This document shows, piece after piece, positions 10,776 through 21,565 of a stretch of 57,242 bases of DNA (its first letter is position 1; every line of letters begins with the position of its first letter). A model generated the notes under the pieces. It was not told where the DNA came from. It was given only the letters and a program-made list of their open reading frames with translations, and made no database searches. Source of the DNA: Chlorokybus atmophyticus (lineage: Eukaryota > Streptophyta > Chlorokybophyceae > Chlorokybales > Chlorokybaceae); contig RHPI01000773.1 in the NCBI GenBank assembly GCA_009103225.1, positions 125,982-183,223 of the forward strand, written 5' to 3'. The position numbers and the translations under genes were made by a program.

Positions 10776-12945
10776 CGCATTAGACATGCATGCATGCGTG
10801 CGTGTGTTAGGTAGTGAATGAACCCGGTGATCAACCTTACAATAGTGTTGTTGGTATGCACTAAGTCGCTCTGCATGCTACTGACTGTGAATGCCACCAT
10901 GCATGTGTGCATTTCCGTTTCGCATTGTTTGTACATAGGGAGGGAGGGATGTGTGTGCAAGCGCACGCGCGTGTGTCTCCCCCAGACCTGTACACGCACA
11001 GAAAATTGCTCCATAAAACCAAGGCGGTACAGATTCGCTGCCCCTGCGTTGGTGCAAAGTGCTACTGATCTGAAAGCGTTGGCTCTGGTTGCACCAAATG
11101 TGCCAGCATTCATGGGTAATGGACGCCCAGTGACAGCGCACAAACAAGCATGTGTTAATTGGTCGTCATACATACATATAATGTATACCCAATACATGCA
11201 TACTTGCTGTGAAGGTTTCGGTACATTGGTATCTGATTGGCTAACTGCGTCTATGACACAAACAATACCCCCCTGGGCCTGCTGGACAGGAACAAAACCC
11301 AGCAGCTGAACCCATGTCGTGCTACACGAGAAACACACTGTTTTCACTATGTACAAAGCGGCGATGCTACAACTGATCAAGCCCACTCATTGGCAGCGCC
11401 CGCATAGAAGTGCCGCTTGCCAGGGCAGCTTTAGCCACAGCGGGTTGGAAAGCCATCTACTTGCGTCACAGGCACACAAGTCATGCGCATGTAGCGTTAG
11501 GGCACAAACCGTCTGCGACTGCCACACAGCCCTGTGGGAACACATGTGCATGCAAGGGGACATGGCCAACTGGGTCTATGCTGGCGGCCCTGACTCTCGG
11601 ATATGCATGCATAAGCACATAGCGCCGCGTGCACATACTTACACACTGTACGTGTGAGACACGCACAAGTACATATAGTCGCACACAGACACGCGCGTCC
11701 CATCACACGCGCGTGCACACACATTGACATGGAGAGAATCCCCTCCTTCAGGAGAGCCTTGCTCCTCCCCCCTCGCTTCCCCTCTCTCTTCTTTCACCTG
11801 CCCCGCACTCCCACACCACTGACGCGCAAGTGCGCGGACCGCCTGTGGGAGCATCATGCGTCATGATGACCACAGTCACTCGAATTAGATGCTGGGCTGG
11901 TGGGGACAGATCAGTCGGTGTGGCGGGATTGGTGCGTAAGTAGATGGGCGGGAGGGGGGAAGGGGATGGGTGACCATATGTGTGCATGTGCAGCCTGTGT
12001 GTGCAAATTGCTGTCGTGGGGAGGGGGGCATGGGTAAGTGTGCGCGTGTGCATGCGTATCTCGGGAGCTGCTTGAGGCACAGCTTGANCCTTAGGCAATG
12101 CTACGTGATGAGTTCTACCTGCTTAAGCATTGCCCCCTTAAAAGCGATATCAACTAATGCAACCTTGTTTTAAGTACGTTAATGGCTTACCATCTCCATC
12201 AAAATTGTCATGCCTAGTGCCCGCGCATACCGGCCTTCATCGAGCATGCCTACATTAAAACCAGCGCCCGGCCTACCAGCATACCAGCGCGCGCGCGTCA
12301 CTGACCAGTTGCTAGGTCATGACTTCAGAGTAGCTCACGACCATAGCCTACATAGGCACCGCGCGTAGCTGTTCAGTTATGTGAGTTCATTTATAAGTTG
12401 TGTTCTATATCAAGTGGTGATTGATATGATCATTAACTTATTTTTTGAGCAGTCATGATTTGGCTTGTATATATAGGCACAGTGTTCACCGGATCAGCTG
12501 GTGACACTGTGAGTGAGAAAGCTAAGAGCTTGTAAAACGACTTGAACTGCGAACACGCCATCCCGGTTACCAAGAACCCCCTCACTGTGTGAGAGCCTGT
12601 GCATGCTCGTGTGCATCATGCTTGGCATTGCTGTAAGCTTGGTGTGCCTGGTTACAGTGTGTTTGTTGGCATCAGTTAGGGCATGGTATCCACGTGTTGC
12701 TTGCTCATTCACCTCACTTAACAGTGTAACACATTTTCCGCTCGTGCAAAGAATTGTGTAAACAGCACTACCTATAGTAGTGGCTTGGGGGGAGACGGGT
12801 GCGTGTGTGTGCTTGCTGTGTGTGAAGAGGGTCGGAAACGGGGGAGTGCGAATGCACTTGACTGTGAGCTGACAGTTCATTGCTCTGTTCTTGCGTTGCA
12901 ACTGCTGATGTTTGCGTACCAGGTCGGGCAACCTTGCAAGGCCGT
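10776..12945. other. Region without a supported gene
   Basis: Long overlapping frames occur on both strands at 10751-11386, but none is decisive. A plus-strand segment at about 10985-11150, after a CCCCCAG that could be a splice acceptor, reads like an exon in one frame; no partner exons could be phased. A pyrimidine-rich tract sits at 11748-11815, a single N at 12088, and a GCGCGCGCG run near 12290. An ORF on the minus strand continues from the gene at 12946-14103 to 12494 and may contain its last exons. Confidence 0.35.
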
Positions 12946-14103
12946 CCTGCAAAAAGGAGCACACACACCACTAGGTCGCTTCGTTTCGGGGGTGTCCAAA
13001 GCAAACACATGCGCACACTCTTTTTTCGACCTCAACAAGTCATGCGTTGATATTCAGGGCCTACTGCTCTCTTGCACCCTCTCATCGCATTTACTCTCAT
13101 CTACTACTTACCGATGCTGAGCATACAGACGGAGCAGACGTCGGAGGCGCGGTTGGCGTGAGGGGCGTCACGAGCGTCTGCTTCCACAATTCGTTGGCGC
13201 TTCCGCCCGGAAAGTAGTGCTGGTCGTAGTACTTCACGCGGTTGCGGTTGTACACGTCCGCGACAGCTGAAGCAGGGGAGGAGGACGGGACAAGGTTGAC
13301 AAATAGAGCAATGTAGTGCACTCACATGCACGCTGTCACACACCCAGAAGCGTGCAGGCAGAATAAGAGCGCACACACGCACGCACAATTTTAACGACAA
13401 CAACATGCATGCAACAACTTGCGCTCGCTGGCATTGTGTGCATGCGCGCGTACACATACACATGCACAGTTACAGATGTTGACGCGCGTGCACACGTGCG
13501 GAAAGACGAACAAGGCTGTTGTCACTGTTGGCCTCTGTGACCAGGTGGTAGCGGACAGGTGCCGGGCACAAACCTTTGGTTGGGGTAGTTGCGGGGCAGC
13601 TTGCACTCCGTCAATAGAAACCTGTCGCCCTGAGTTTGGAACAGCACGCTTGTTGCCGTCGTCAGCACACATGCCTGCAGCGGCTCCTCCGCTGCACGTA
13701 TGTGGAACATACATGCACAGTGTCAGCACAGCAACACAAGCAGCCAGCAACACAACACAGGACCTTCTGTCAACTTACCAACGAGTGTGCGAGTTACCAA
13801 CACCCTGTACATTACTGCTACTCGCAGAAAGGGTTCGTTGCGGCGGGAGATGCCGTACTCAAGGTCGTGGCGCGTGCCTGCCAGCGTCGCAGCATTGCAC
13901 CCGCGCGTACACGTCTTCCTGGAGCGGTTCACCTGGGGTGCACGAGGAACACTGAACCCCCGCTGTCAGGGGACTCGGCACGTACGGCAGCGCATCTGCA
14001 GGGAAGGAGGAAGACTGTATGCGTGCGTGCATACGTACAAACAGCTCCTAGCCGCTTGGCCTGCAGAAGGGCGGCGGCGCACTCTTCCGCCAGCAGCTCA
14101 CAC
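12946..14103 (-). CDS. Predicted multi-exon protein of unknown function (3' end open)
   Basis: Six minus-strand exons can be chained with matching phases: 14103-14039, 13995-13933, 13877-13779, 13691-13542, 13266-13112 and one starting at 12946. Introns are 43-275 nt with GTACGT, GTGAAC, GTAAGT, GTCACA and GTAAGT donors and CAG acceptors, in phases 1,1,1,1,0. The product contains ALPYVPSPLTAGVQCSSC, EYGISRRNEPFLRVAVMYR, LTECKLPRNYPNQRFVPGTC and NRVKYYDQHYFPGG. I do not recognise the family. The start codon and the terminal exons were not found; the last exon may run past 12900. Continuous open frame and phase agreement over five introns argue for a real or recently dead gene; no transcript evidence is available. 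Confidence 0.45.
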
Positions 14104-14429
14104 CTGACCACCGCCGGCTGGTTGTCACCTCTCGTGTGACTCCACTAACTCGGAGGTAGGTGTGAGGAACTGTCGTCGGGGGTTGGTAAATGTGTACACG
14201 AGTGGTCACACTGATTGACTGGCAATGATCACCAACAGCAAAGGAACATGAGTTGAGACTTTCACTTGCATATGATGTAGTAAATATGTGTATATAATGG
14301 TGCTGAGCCTGTCAAAACTGTGCAGAGTCACTTAATCAGCTAGTGTGTGTGCGATTGTGTGCGCGTGCGCGCAGGCAATCAGATGTAAAGAGCATTTTGT
14401 AACGTGCAGATGTTAAACGCATGAGTGCA

Positions 14430-15080
14430 CATTGATACGCACATGCGTGGGCACATGTACACACAATCTGGATTAAGTGCCCCTGTGTCCCAAGTAAGGT
14501 CAAAGGGTAACCACCTGCAAAGTGGACGACAGGGGCAGAGGGCTCAGCAAGAAGCGCTAACTCCAGCATGCACGACAGCCATCGCTGGCCTTTAACGCCT
14601 CTGCATCCCCAGCCCCCTTCTCTCACGTCATATGCATCTTATCACATGTCACACTTGCAACGGTAGGCAACAGGCGTAGCACTACTGTTGTCTGCTTTGA
14701 AGGCTGAGAAGTGTCATAACAGCGTACGTGAACGCGTCTGCATCTGCGTGTGTGTGCGCGTGCGCCAGTGCGTGGGTGGGTGTTTGGGGGGGGTTATATT
14801 CGTGCGTACGTGTGAAAGAGTAGCAGCAAGAGAGAAGCACATTATCACGCAATGAGGGAATAGATCGAGTACACGTAGAGAGCATGAGTGAAAGCGAGAC
14901 AGAAGCAACAGTACATGTAGAAAGCGCACATAGCATAGCTGCAAGAGGGTGAGAGGAGAGAAGCTAGCATAGCATAGCAGCACGGGCGAGAATCGCTGGC
15001 ATTTGCTGTGCCGAAGATGTTTGTTCACGACAACGCCATGACTAGCGTCGCAGACGCTGGCATATGTTTGTGAGGAAAAG
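14430..15080 (+). repeat. Upstream duplicated block of family copy A
   Basis: This block matches two other places. 14437-14635 matches 16985-17168 (GCACATGCGT, GGTAACCACC and ATCGCTGGCCT landmarks), and 14690-15080 matches 17640-17930 upstream of copy B. Both parts also match the minus strand of 48660-49160 upstream of copy F, for example GAGAAGCACATTATCACGCA. Copies A, B and F therefore belong to a duplicated unit that extends more than 1 kb upstream of the start codon. Open frames inside the block are not conserved among the copies. Confidence 0.6.
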
Positions 15081-15300
15081 CGTGTGAATGAGCATACCTA
15101 CAGGCATTCAGCACGCGAGAAAGAGCGTCGGCGACCTCCCCCTCCCACCCCTAATACCCCCAGCACTTTGGTACCTGTGCACCACTGACCGTGCTGCTGC
15201 CGGGCTGGGCCAGCCCCGCAGCATCTTCGGCTCGAATTGCCCGCTTTCGTCGAGAAGGCACAAGTCGTCTCTTCCCCGTAATCCCCCTCCCCCAGCGCCT

Positions 15301-15301
<1 letters not shown>

Positions 15302-15339
<38 letters not shown>
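15302..15339 (+). repeat. (CCG)n trinucleotide repeat
   Basis: About 12-13 uninterrupted CCG/GCC units. They would give an alanine run in one frame, but no gene is supported around it. Confidence 0.9.
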
Positions 15340-15370
15340 CAGCCGGCGTGCATGCCATTGGCATTGACAA

Positions 15371-15381
15371 ACAGCTGTCAC
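15371..15381. promoter_or_regulatory. Conserved ACAGCTGTCAC motif upstream of copy A
   Basis: This motif is shared by all six family copies at roughly 450-610 bp before the start codon. Its role is inferred only from conservation. Confidence 0.35.
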
Positions 15382-15830
15382 GTCTCAGCCCATCTCTCTC
15401 GCTGAGCTTAGCATACTGCCTGAGGCAGAACGAGGGCAAGTGGCAGGGTAATTCAAGGGTTGCCGCTGCTGGTGAGGCGAGGCGAGGCAAGACGGCTGCG
15501 CGTTTCCCCATCCATCATCGTCCAGCGTTGCTGAGCCTCTGCGCTCTGCTCAGGTCAGGCAGGCTGCCCTGCCTTCCTTGCTTGGGGCTTTGCCATCTGT
15601 TGCCATATATTGTCGTTCAGTCAGCGGTACAAGCATGATCCATGCATGCAGTCCTTAGTCCGTAACCTGTGCATGCATGATTCATGCAGGAGTGCATGCA
15701 TGAGGGAGGTTGCGAGAGGGGCGCTGCGCCCCTTGTATGAATACCTTCCCTCCCACTCCACAAGCTAGATAGGCCCATAGCACCACTCACTTAGGCCCAT
15801 GCACAGCATCATACTCTGTCCCTCACGCAG

Positions 15831-16861
15831 ATGGCATTCGCCCGGGCAGTCTACAGCTCAACTGCCCTGGCACGTGCTGCGCAGCAGCTGCGGAGCATCA
15901 TGCAGCTGATAGCACCCCGACGCAGAGGATGCTTCACGCAGCTGCGCACAAGCAAGCCTCTCCCAACCATTAGCACGCCAATGCCAAAGCTTACCATGGT
16001 ATACACGAAGGTGCTCCCACGCCTCCTCGCCACCTCCGCTTCCAATCAACCGCAAGGCGACGGTGACCGTGCTGAGGATGCCGATGCTGATGATTATGAA
16101 GTTGGTAAGCTTTGCATGGTGTGGGAGTCATTATATTCAGTCACTCTATCTGCTTCGTGTTTTGCTTCAAATGCTCAATCGCTCAAACACTACTTGGGTT
16201 GGCTTGATACCTCCCTCGTGCAGCCACATTGCACCTGTATGTCACATGACAAGTCCGAGGTCAACAGTTCCTATACGTTGCTTTCTCTGGTGAAAGCTGC
16301 TTTAGGTAAAGCGTGGTCCACCCAAGCTACAGTAGCTGAGCATAGTGTCCAGTAAGAGACGCTTTGTGTTGCATGTACTGTCATCGGTGCCAACAATCAC
16401 CTTCCGCTCTGTTAGTTACCTATACCGGTAGCATACCTTTCTCACACCCACTATGCGCAGTGTTGGCAGGGAAGGAATATGCCGACTGGCTCCAGCTGGA
16501 GCCTCTTTACGAACCTGAGAAAGTCCACCTCAGGTTCATCTGGAAGAGTGAGCTTGAGTCCGAGCTCGCATGCGTGGCTTCCGATGTCAGCATGGACAGC
16601 TCGCTGCAGCAGCGCATCCTGCTGAATGCGGTAAATGCCGGACGCATTACGAGAGGGACGGCGCGAGATGTAGTGCACGTGCATCATGTCCAAACGCATG
16701 CAACACATCACACGCATGCGTGTGCAACAGCACGTCATATATATCCAGTACACCACACCACGATTGCAGCATACCCTCTTTTGTACCACACTCACCTCTA
16801 TACCACATATACGACTGAATGCGCCGCGGCACAGTCAATCACATGTGAAGGCACGCTGTGA
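15831..16861 (+). pseudogene. Family copy A, 3'-truncated
   Basis: Exon 1 is 15831-16104, starting MAFARAVYSS and rich in Arg/Ala with no early acidic residues, like an organelle targeting peptide. The intron is 16105-16469 (GTAAGC...GGCAG, phase 1). Exon 2 begins at 16470 with GKEYADWLQLEPL and follows the family (KSELESELACVASD, then LQQR, LLNAV and GRIT) until about 16665. There the family sequence (KACKLYDTAVVCTGRV...) is replaced by unrelated CACATGC-rich DNA. The frame stays open to TGA at 16859-16861, giving 221 codons with a His/Thr-rich tail. Roughly 120 conserved C-terminal residues are missing. It is a truncated pseudogene, or less likely a chimeric gene. Confidence 0.6.
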
Positions 16862-16984
16862 CATGCAAATGGCAAAGGCAACGCGTATGTTGCCTACTTG
16901 CATGTTTCTGTGCATGAGCATACATATGCCATATTCTATGTGCATACACGAGTTCCGAACCGAATTGTAAGTGTGGCACACTTG

Positions 16985-17168
16985 TGCGCACATGCGTAGG
17001 CACATATCCACCCAATCCTGGATGCGTGTCTTCATTATGGTAAAAGGTAACCACCGGCAGAGCGAGGGACACGGGAAGAGGTTTCAGCACCGCAGCGCTT
17101 ACTACGACTTGCATGACATGAATCGCTGGCCTCAAACGCCGCTGCTCCACCTTTATCTCACGTGATGT
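16985..17168 (+). repeat. Second copy of the A-upstream block
   Basis: Collinear with 14437-14635, offset about 2550 bp. It marks the tandem duplication that produced copies A and B. Confidence 0.6.
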
Positions 17169-17264
17169 GGGTCCATGTGGTGTACATCAAATGCAGGTCA
17201 TGCACATACACAACGTGTAGTCCAGTCAGCACGCAGCAACACATGCAAGGTGTCGTACAAATGA

Positions 17265-17520
17265 CAATTAGTTGACCACCGGGCTACTACTAGCACGCTA
17301 ATCTACTGCCTCTACCCCGTTAGACATGCAGCAGTCAGTATGCAGTTGGTAATCACCTGCCCACATGGGCGTTGGTTAGTTGTTGGCGCTTTCGGTCACG
17401 CAGACAGCATGCACATTGGCGACCAGAACTCCCCCCCTCCCTCTCTCCCTGGCTCCGCCTCCTTCCTCGCCCTCTGCTAGCGACGCAGCAGGGTTTGCTG
17501 GGTTGTGTCGTAGTTGCGTT
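17265..17520 (+). repeat. Diverged satellite-related unit between copies A and B
   Basis: Follows the satellite order on the plus strand: accaccgggct, ctactgcc..accc, GTTAGACATGCA, AATCACCTGC, CGTTGGTTAG and a C-rich block near 17430. The GTTAGACATG variant is also found in the minus-strand copy at 251-600 and resembles the array's degenerate right edge (ATTAGACATGC near 10780). These outliers may be closer to each other than to the homogenised array. Confidence 0.5.
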
Positions 17521-18025
17521 GCACTGCCGACGTCAGCAGTGCCTGGTCCAGTGCCCTCCGCACAGGTTGTGCTGTGTTCGGTTCGGGTGCTGGGCTGGTT
17601 AGGTGCTCGTTGGGGTTGGGTGGTGGGGTTGGCAGTACTGATGTCTGCCACAAAGACTGCCAAATGTTACCTCACATCAACCGTGTCCACATGCTTGCGT
17701 GCTTGTGTGACACGAAGAGTGAGTAAGAACTTGACAACACGCAGTGGGAGGGGATAGATAGAGTCTGATATGGAGGGTGCGTGCGAGCGCGACAAGTTAC
17801 AGGTAGGACAGCAACGTGCATAGCATAGCTGCAAGAGCGAAGGAACCTTGCATACGATAGCGGCAACAGAGAGTGAGCGAAGCGACAACGGCATGCTTAG
17901 CGTCGCAGACGTATAGACCTACTAGCATGGGACAATATGTACAGCCCCTGCCGCCAACCTACCGGCGTTTATCCCAAGGACTTTGACCCGCTGATGGCTG
18001 TCGTGCATCCCAAGGGCACTGACAG

Positions 18026-18036
18026 ACAGCTGTCAC
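18026..18036. promoter_or_regulatory. Conserved ACAGCTGTCAC motif upstream of copy B
   Basis: Same motif as in the other copies, about 600 bp before the ATG at 18638. Confidence 0.35.
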
Positions 18037-18637
18037 GTCGTGGGCGCAGCTCTCTCTCACTGCCCGGAAGGGGCGGGGGAAGGGCGGGGGGGGTGGGAGA
18101 CGAGGACTGCGTCGGCGAGGCGAGGTGTTGCAAGCAACCAGTTTCCATCATTCAGCGCTGCTCAGCCCCCTGCCGCAGGCGGCGTGCTGCTCAAGGCCTC
18201 GCCAGCCCCCGGCTCAGGTAGACGCGCAGCCGGCCAGGCAGGCTGCCCTGCCTTCCTTGCTCCCAACTCAGGGTTAGAGCGTTGCCATTGGTTGCCGTAG
18301 TTGTCGTTCAGTCAGCGGTGCAAGCATGACCCATGCATGCAGTCCCTAGTAACCTGTGCATGCATGACGCTTACATGCAAGAGTGCTTGCACCAGTTAGG
18401 TTGCGAGAGAGGCTGTGCGCCCAGTACTCAGCGTGTTTTGAGTTGTGGGTGCACAGCCTTTGCTAGTCCACTCAACAACCATCTCTCTCTATAGTATGTC
18501 AAACGGTCACAAGGTACAAGACTAATAGTTCTCGCAGTACCATTCAGTCAGCCTCGCGCTCGACATATAGCAGCCTCACACGCTCTTCCGCACACAGAAA
18601 GCAGACACAACAAATGCTTTGAGCTATCTGCCCGCAG

Positions 18638-19766
18638 ATGGCGTTCGCCCGCCCTGTCTGCAGCTCCTGTTCCCAGACTTGTGCGGCGCAGAAGCTGCGC
18701 AGCATCGTGCAGCCGGTAACAAGCCGAGGATGCGTTACACATAGCATCAAGCCTTCCGCAAGCAACAACAGGCCTTTGTCAAAGCTTTCCATGCCAAAAA
18801 GGAAGGTGCTCTCACGTCTCACCAGCACAGTCACCACCTCCTCCGCTTTCAATCAGCCGCAAGGTGACCGTGCTGACGGTGGTAAGCTCTAAGCATGGCT
18901 TGGCCCGTCGTTGCTTCAGTCTCTCTCTTTGCTTCCAGTTTTGCTCACAGTTCTCATGCTCAACCAATGCTTGAACTGGCTTGTTAAAGCTCCCTCTTGC
19001 CTCGTTTGATGCCACAAACTTGTGTTGTTACCCGGAGAGTTCGCAACAACTTCATTATTTCTGTTCTAAAAGTGTAAAAGTGTGCTCAGCTGTTGTGCTA
19101 CAACAGCTGAGCACAGTTTTGGGGTGTGACATTGAGGCAGTTTTTGAAGCGCATTTGCTGTTGTCAGGAATCAAATGTCACCTCTCTGCAAACTGGAAAT
19201 GCTCCTCACTCCTACTATGCGTGGTGCTGGCAGCTGCAGGGAAGGGTTTTGATCCCGACTGGCTCATTCTGGAGCCTCTTGAAGCCAGCACAATCCCCCA
19301 CCTCAGGTTTATCAAGAAGAGCGAGCTAGAGTCCGAGCTCGCATGGCTGGCGTCCGATGTCCGTGTCGTGAGCCGCCTGCTGCAACAGCGTGTGCTGCTG
19401 GATGCGGTGAAGGCCGAGCGCATCACGCGAGAGAAGGCGTGCAGGCTGTTTGACACAGCATTGGTGTGCACAGGCTGGGTGCACATGGATGACCACAACC
19501 TCCTCTGGCATCCAGCACGCCCGCACACCAGCGACAGTCATGTCTCCTGCACGCTGGCTGTTGGCTTTGCGAGCCAGCTTTCGGTGGAAATCGCCGAAAA
19601 CTCGTGCGAGCTAGCCATGCTCATGATGGACATAGATGGGTACAACGACATTGTGGCGCCTGCTTACGTCTCTTTGAACATTTACCACATGATTCCTCTC
19701 GAGAAAGCCCCAGAATGGCTGTTTCGCGATCAGGAAGGCTACTGGAAAATAAATCCGCGCGCCTGA
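18638..19766 (+). CDS. Family copy B, intact two-exon protein (256 aa), unknown function
   Basis: Exon 1 is 18638-18881 and the intron 18882-19239 (GTAAGC donor, CTGCAG acceptor, phase 1). Exon 2 runs 19240-19766 with TGA. The spliced length is 771 nt. Residues 1 to about 45 are Ser/Ala/Arg-rich and lack acidic residues, suggesting import into mitochondrion or plastid. Exon 2 opens GKGFDPDWLILEPLE and carries the family blocks HLRFIKKSELESELA, LLQQRVLLDAVKAERIT, WHPARPHTSDSHVSCTLAV, MMDIDGYNDIVAP and a C-terminal APEWLFRDQEGYWKINPRA. No catalytic motif, transmembrane segment or known fold is recognised. Frame is preserved even though exon lengths differ from other copies. A two-copy tandem repeat follows the gene. 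Confidence 0.7.
19081..19115 (+). other. Perfect 15-bp-stem hairpin inside intron of copy B
   Basis: TGTGCTCAGCTGTTG (19081-19095) and its exact reverse complement (19101-19115) enclose a 5-nt loop, TGCTA. Related stem-loops lie at the same place, about 90-125 nt before the acceptor, in copies C (31711-31745), D (35738-35768) and F (minus, about 47384-47416), and weakly in E (39101-39130). It could be a splicing or RNA-structure element. Confidence 0.6.
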
Positions 19767-19859
19767 CGTGAGCACTGGGTGGTTTTCTTCAACTATGGCA
19801 ACTGTCATGTCAAGCTGCTAGTTAGTAGATAACACGCCCTTCCTCCTCTCGAAAGAGCA

Positions 19860-20125
19860 AGGCCACGTAATGTGCGGGGCTGCCACAGTGTGCGCGTGAG
19901 AACTGATGAGCGCTAGGTTGTTGGCGTGATAACCAGTTAAAGCCTTTGTTCAATGATCAAGGTAAAATTCAAGGTGCTCCTTCCGGAAGAGCATGTCACA
20001 TAATGTACGTGGCTGCCACAATGTACAAAAGAAGCGGAAGGGCTGCGCGTTTGAGTGACCAACTGGGCGCTAGGTTGTTGGCCTAACAACCAGTTGAAGC
20101 CGTTATTCAATGATAAGGGTGCAAG
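19860..20125 (+). repeat. Two-copy tandem repeat, period ~161 bp, 3' of copy B
   Basis: GCGCTAGGTTGTTGGC occurs near 19909 and 20070, each followed by an AACCAGTT..AAGCC..TTCAATGAT block. CACRTAATGTRCGKGGCTGCCACA precedes each. The copies differ at many positions, so this is an old duplication of the 3' flank. Confidence 0.6.
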
Positions 20126-20827
20126 TAAAGTTGACGAGAAGGATCAGTGCATTGCATATTGTGAACTACTCCGAATTGCTACAGCATGCAAACCGCACGA
20201 TATTATAACTTGTGTAGAGTAATGCTGAGGTAGTGTCCAGCTACACGGTTTGACCATTGGGAATTGGGAGTGTGCATTGCTATAGACGATCTTGCCAAAT
20301 TTAGTGAGCTCAGTGAGCTTACGCACTACCCGCGCTTGGAGAAGACAAAATGCTATGCGGCATGCATTGGAGGCCTAGGAATGGCATCAAACCGAATGCA
20401 TACCGTGTGTAATAGCATAATCAAGTGAGGCACCTCTCATGTACCATCAATATATGCCACGTAACGCTGAACCAAGTTGTTTTGGTGGCTGAAGGAAGTA
20501 CGTGTTTTAATCCACACCGACTTCACGCTGATGAGAATCTGCACGTCAACAATTCCTACAGAATGACAACCCACTTACCTCGGTGGGCCACAAATGCATC
20601 GCATCTGCAATAACAATTGCGGCTTTCATGTACATGTACATGCTAGCAAACGTTGGATGCAGCTAAACATGCGGGAAGTGAAGAAACACATGCAACTGGT
20701 TATGGGTAACAACAGACAGTGTGCACTATCGAATCCGATTTTTCTAATTGCCTGGACAGCTCCCAACATGAGAGCTGTTTAACTTTACACGTGAGGCGCC
20801 CTTCGAGACCCAAATCATGTTCACAAG
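20126..20827. other. Intergenic, no gene seen
   Basis: Short frames only, with no motif or splice-consistent exon recognised. Confidence 0.4.
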
Positions 20828-20880
20828 GTTATTGGGGTAACCCCCAATAACTTATGTTCACAGGGTTGAACCCTGTGAAC
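20828..20880. other. Two adjacent perfect hairpins
   Basis: Stem 1 pairs GTTATTGGGG (20828-20837) with its exact complement at 20842-20851 around a 4-nt loop. After 4 nt, stem 2 pairs GTTCACAGGGTT (20856-20867) with 20869-20880 around a single central G. Both are uninterrupted. A transcription terminator, a transposon end or structured RNA are possible; nothing nearby decides between them. Confidence 0.75.
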
Positions 20881-21442
20881 GGCATGCTTGCCACTCAAGG
20901 TGTCGGGATGCGCCATGTGAGCGCAGTCTAAGTGACTACCTCTCAGAGTCAGATATCGGCCGATCGGTGTCATTTGATGTCATTCAACAAGTTATGGTCG
21001 TCGGGGCTACCGTTGTTGGCGACCACCATTAGCATGGCATCGCCAACCAATGGCGAAAAAACCTCTGCAGGTGCATCGTCGCGTGCTCTTTTTTCTTAAC
21101 GCGGGTCGAGGGGCCTGCTGCTTAGATCCGGGGGTGACTGCAGTACAGTGGCGAGTGTCGTCAATGGAGCGCCGAATCAGATTCAAAGTTCGGCAATTAT
21201 AAACCCCCCGATTCAGAATAAACAGGGCATTCGGCCTCAGGCTTTGCTATTTAATAAGTAAGCAATATGTTTGGTGAATGAATTTGCCACGGAGTGGATA
21301 CTATGGTTGAAGTTATGATGACCGGAATGTTCAGCTAAACATTCTGGTCATCGCAGCTCGAGCGTGCTTTAATTACTCGAAACACTTTAAGCGCCACGAA
21401 ACGGGGCCATGTACATCAAGTTTTTTGCCGACGCATATCATC

Positions 21443-21565
21443 ATGCCATTAGAACGATCCTCCACCGAATTGGCCTCCGCGCTTGCGAGCATGGAGGCAA
21501 GCAATGCCGACTACGTCAAGGTGCCTTCAGCTACACCTGCGTGGCATAAAGGCATTGAGCAATAG
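21443..21565 (+). CDS. Small ORF (40 aa), possible first exon
   Basis: The ATG at 21443 opens a 40-codon frame (MPLERSSTELASALASMEAS...) with balanced composition, closed by TAG at 21563-21565. GTGCCT at about 21513 could serve as a donor. There is no homology I recognise and no phased downstream exon. It could be the start of a gene or of a degraded gag. Confidence 0.2.
   Translation: MPLERSSTELASALASMEASNADYVKVPSATPAWHKGIEQ

Noticed and set aside
10751-11386. 211-codon minus frame and 163-codon plus frame overlapping it
   Set aside because: Both contain exon-like stretches, but neither can be chained to other exons in phase and no motif supports either strand.
15108-15405. Poly-Ala protein over the (CCG)n tract
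   Set aside because: Open frames on both strands are caused by the trinucleotide repeat; the other family copies lack the tract.
19000-19239. Open frame upstream of exon 2 in copies B, C and E as coding sequence
   Set aside because: The frame is not open in D and differs in sequence; the conserved phase-1 splice junction with exon 1 explains all copies better.
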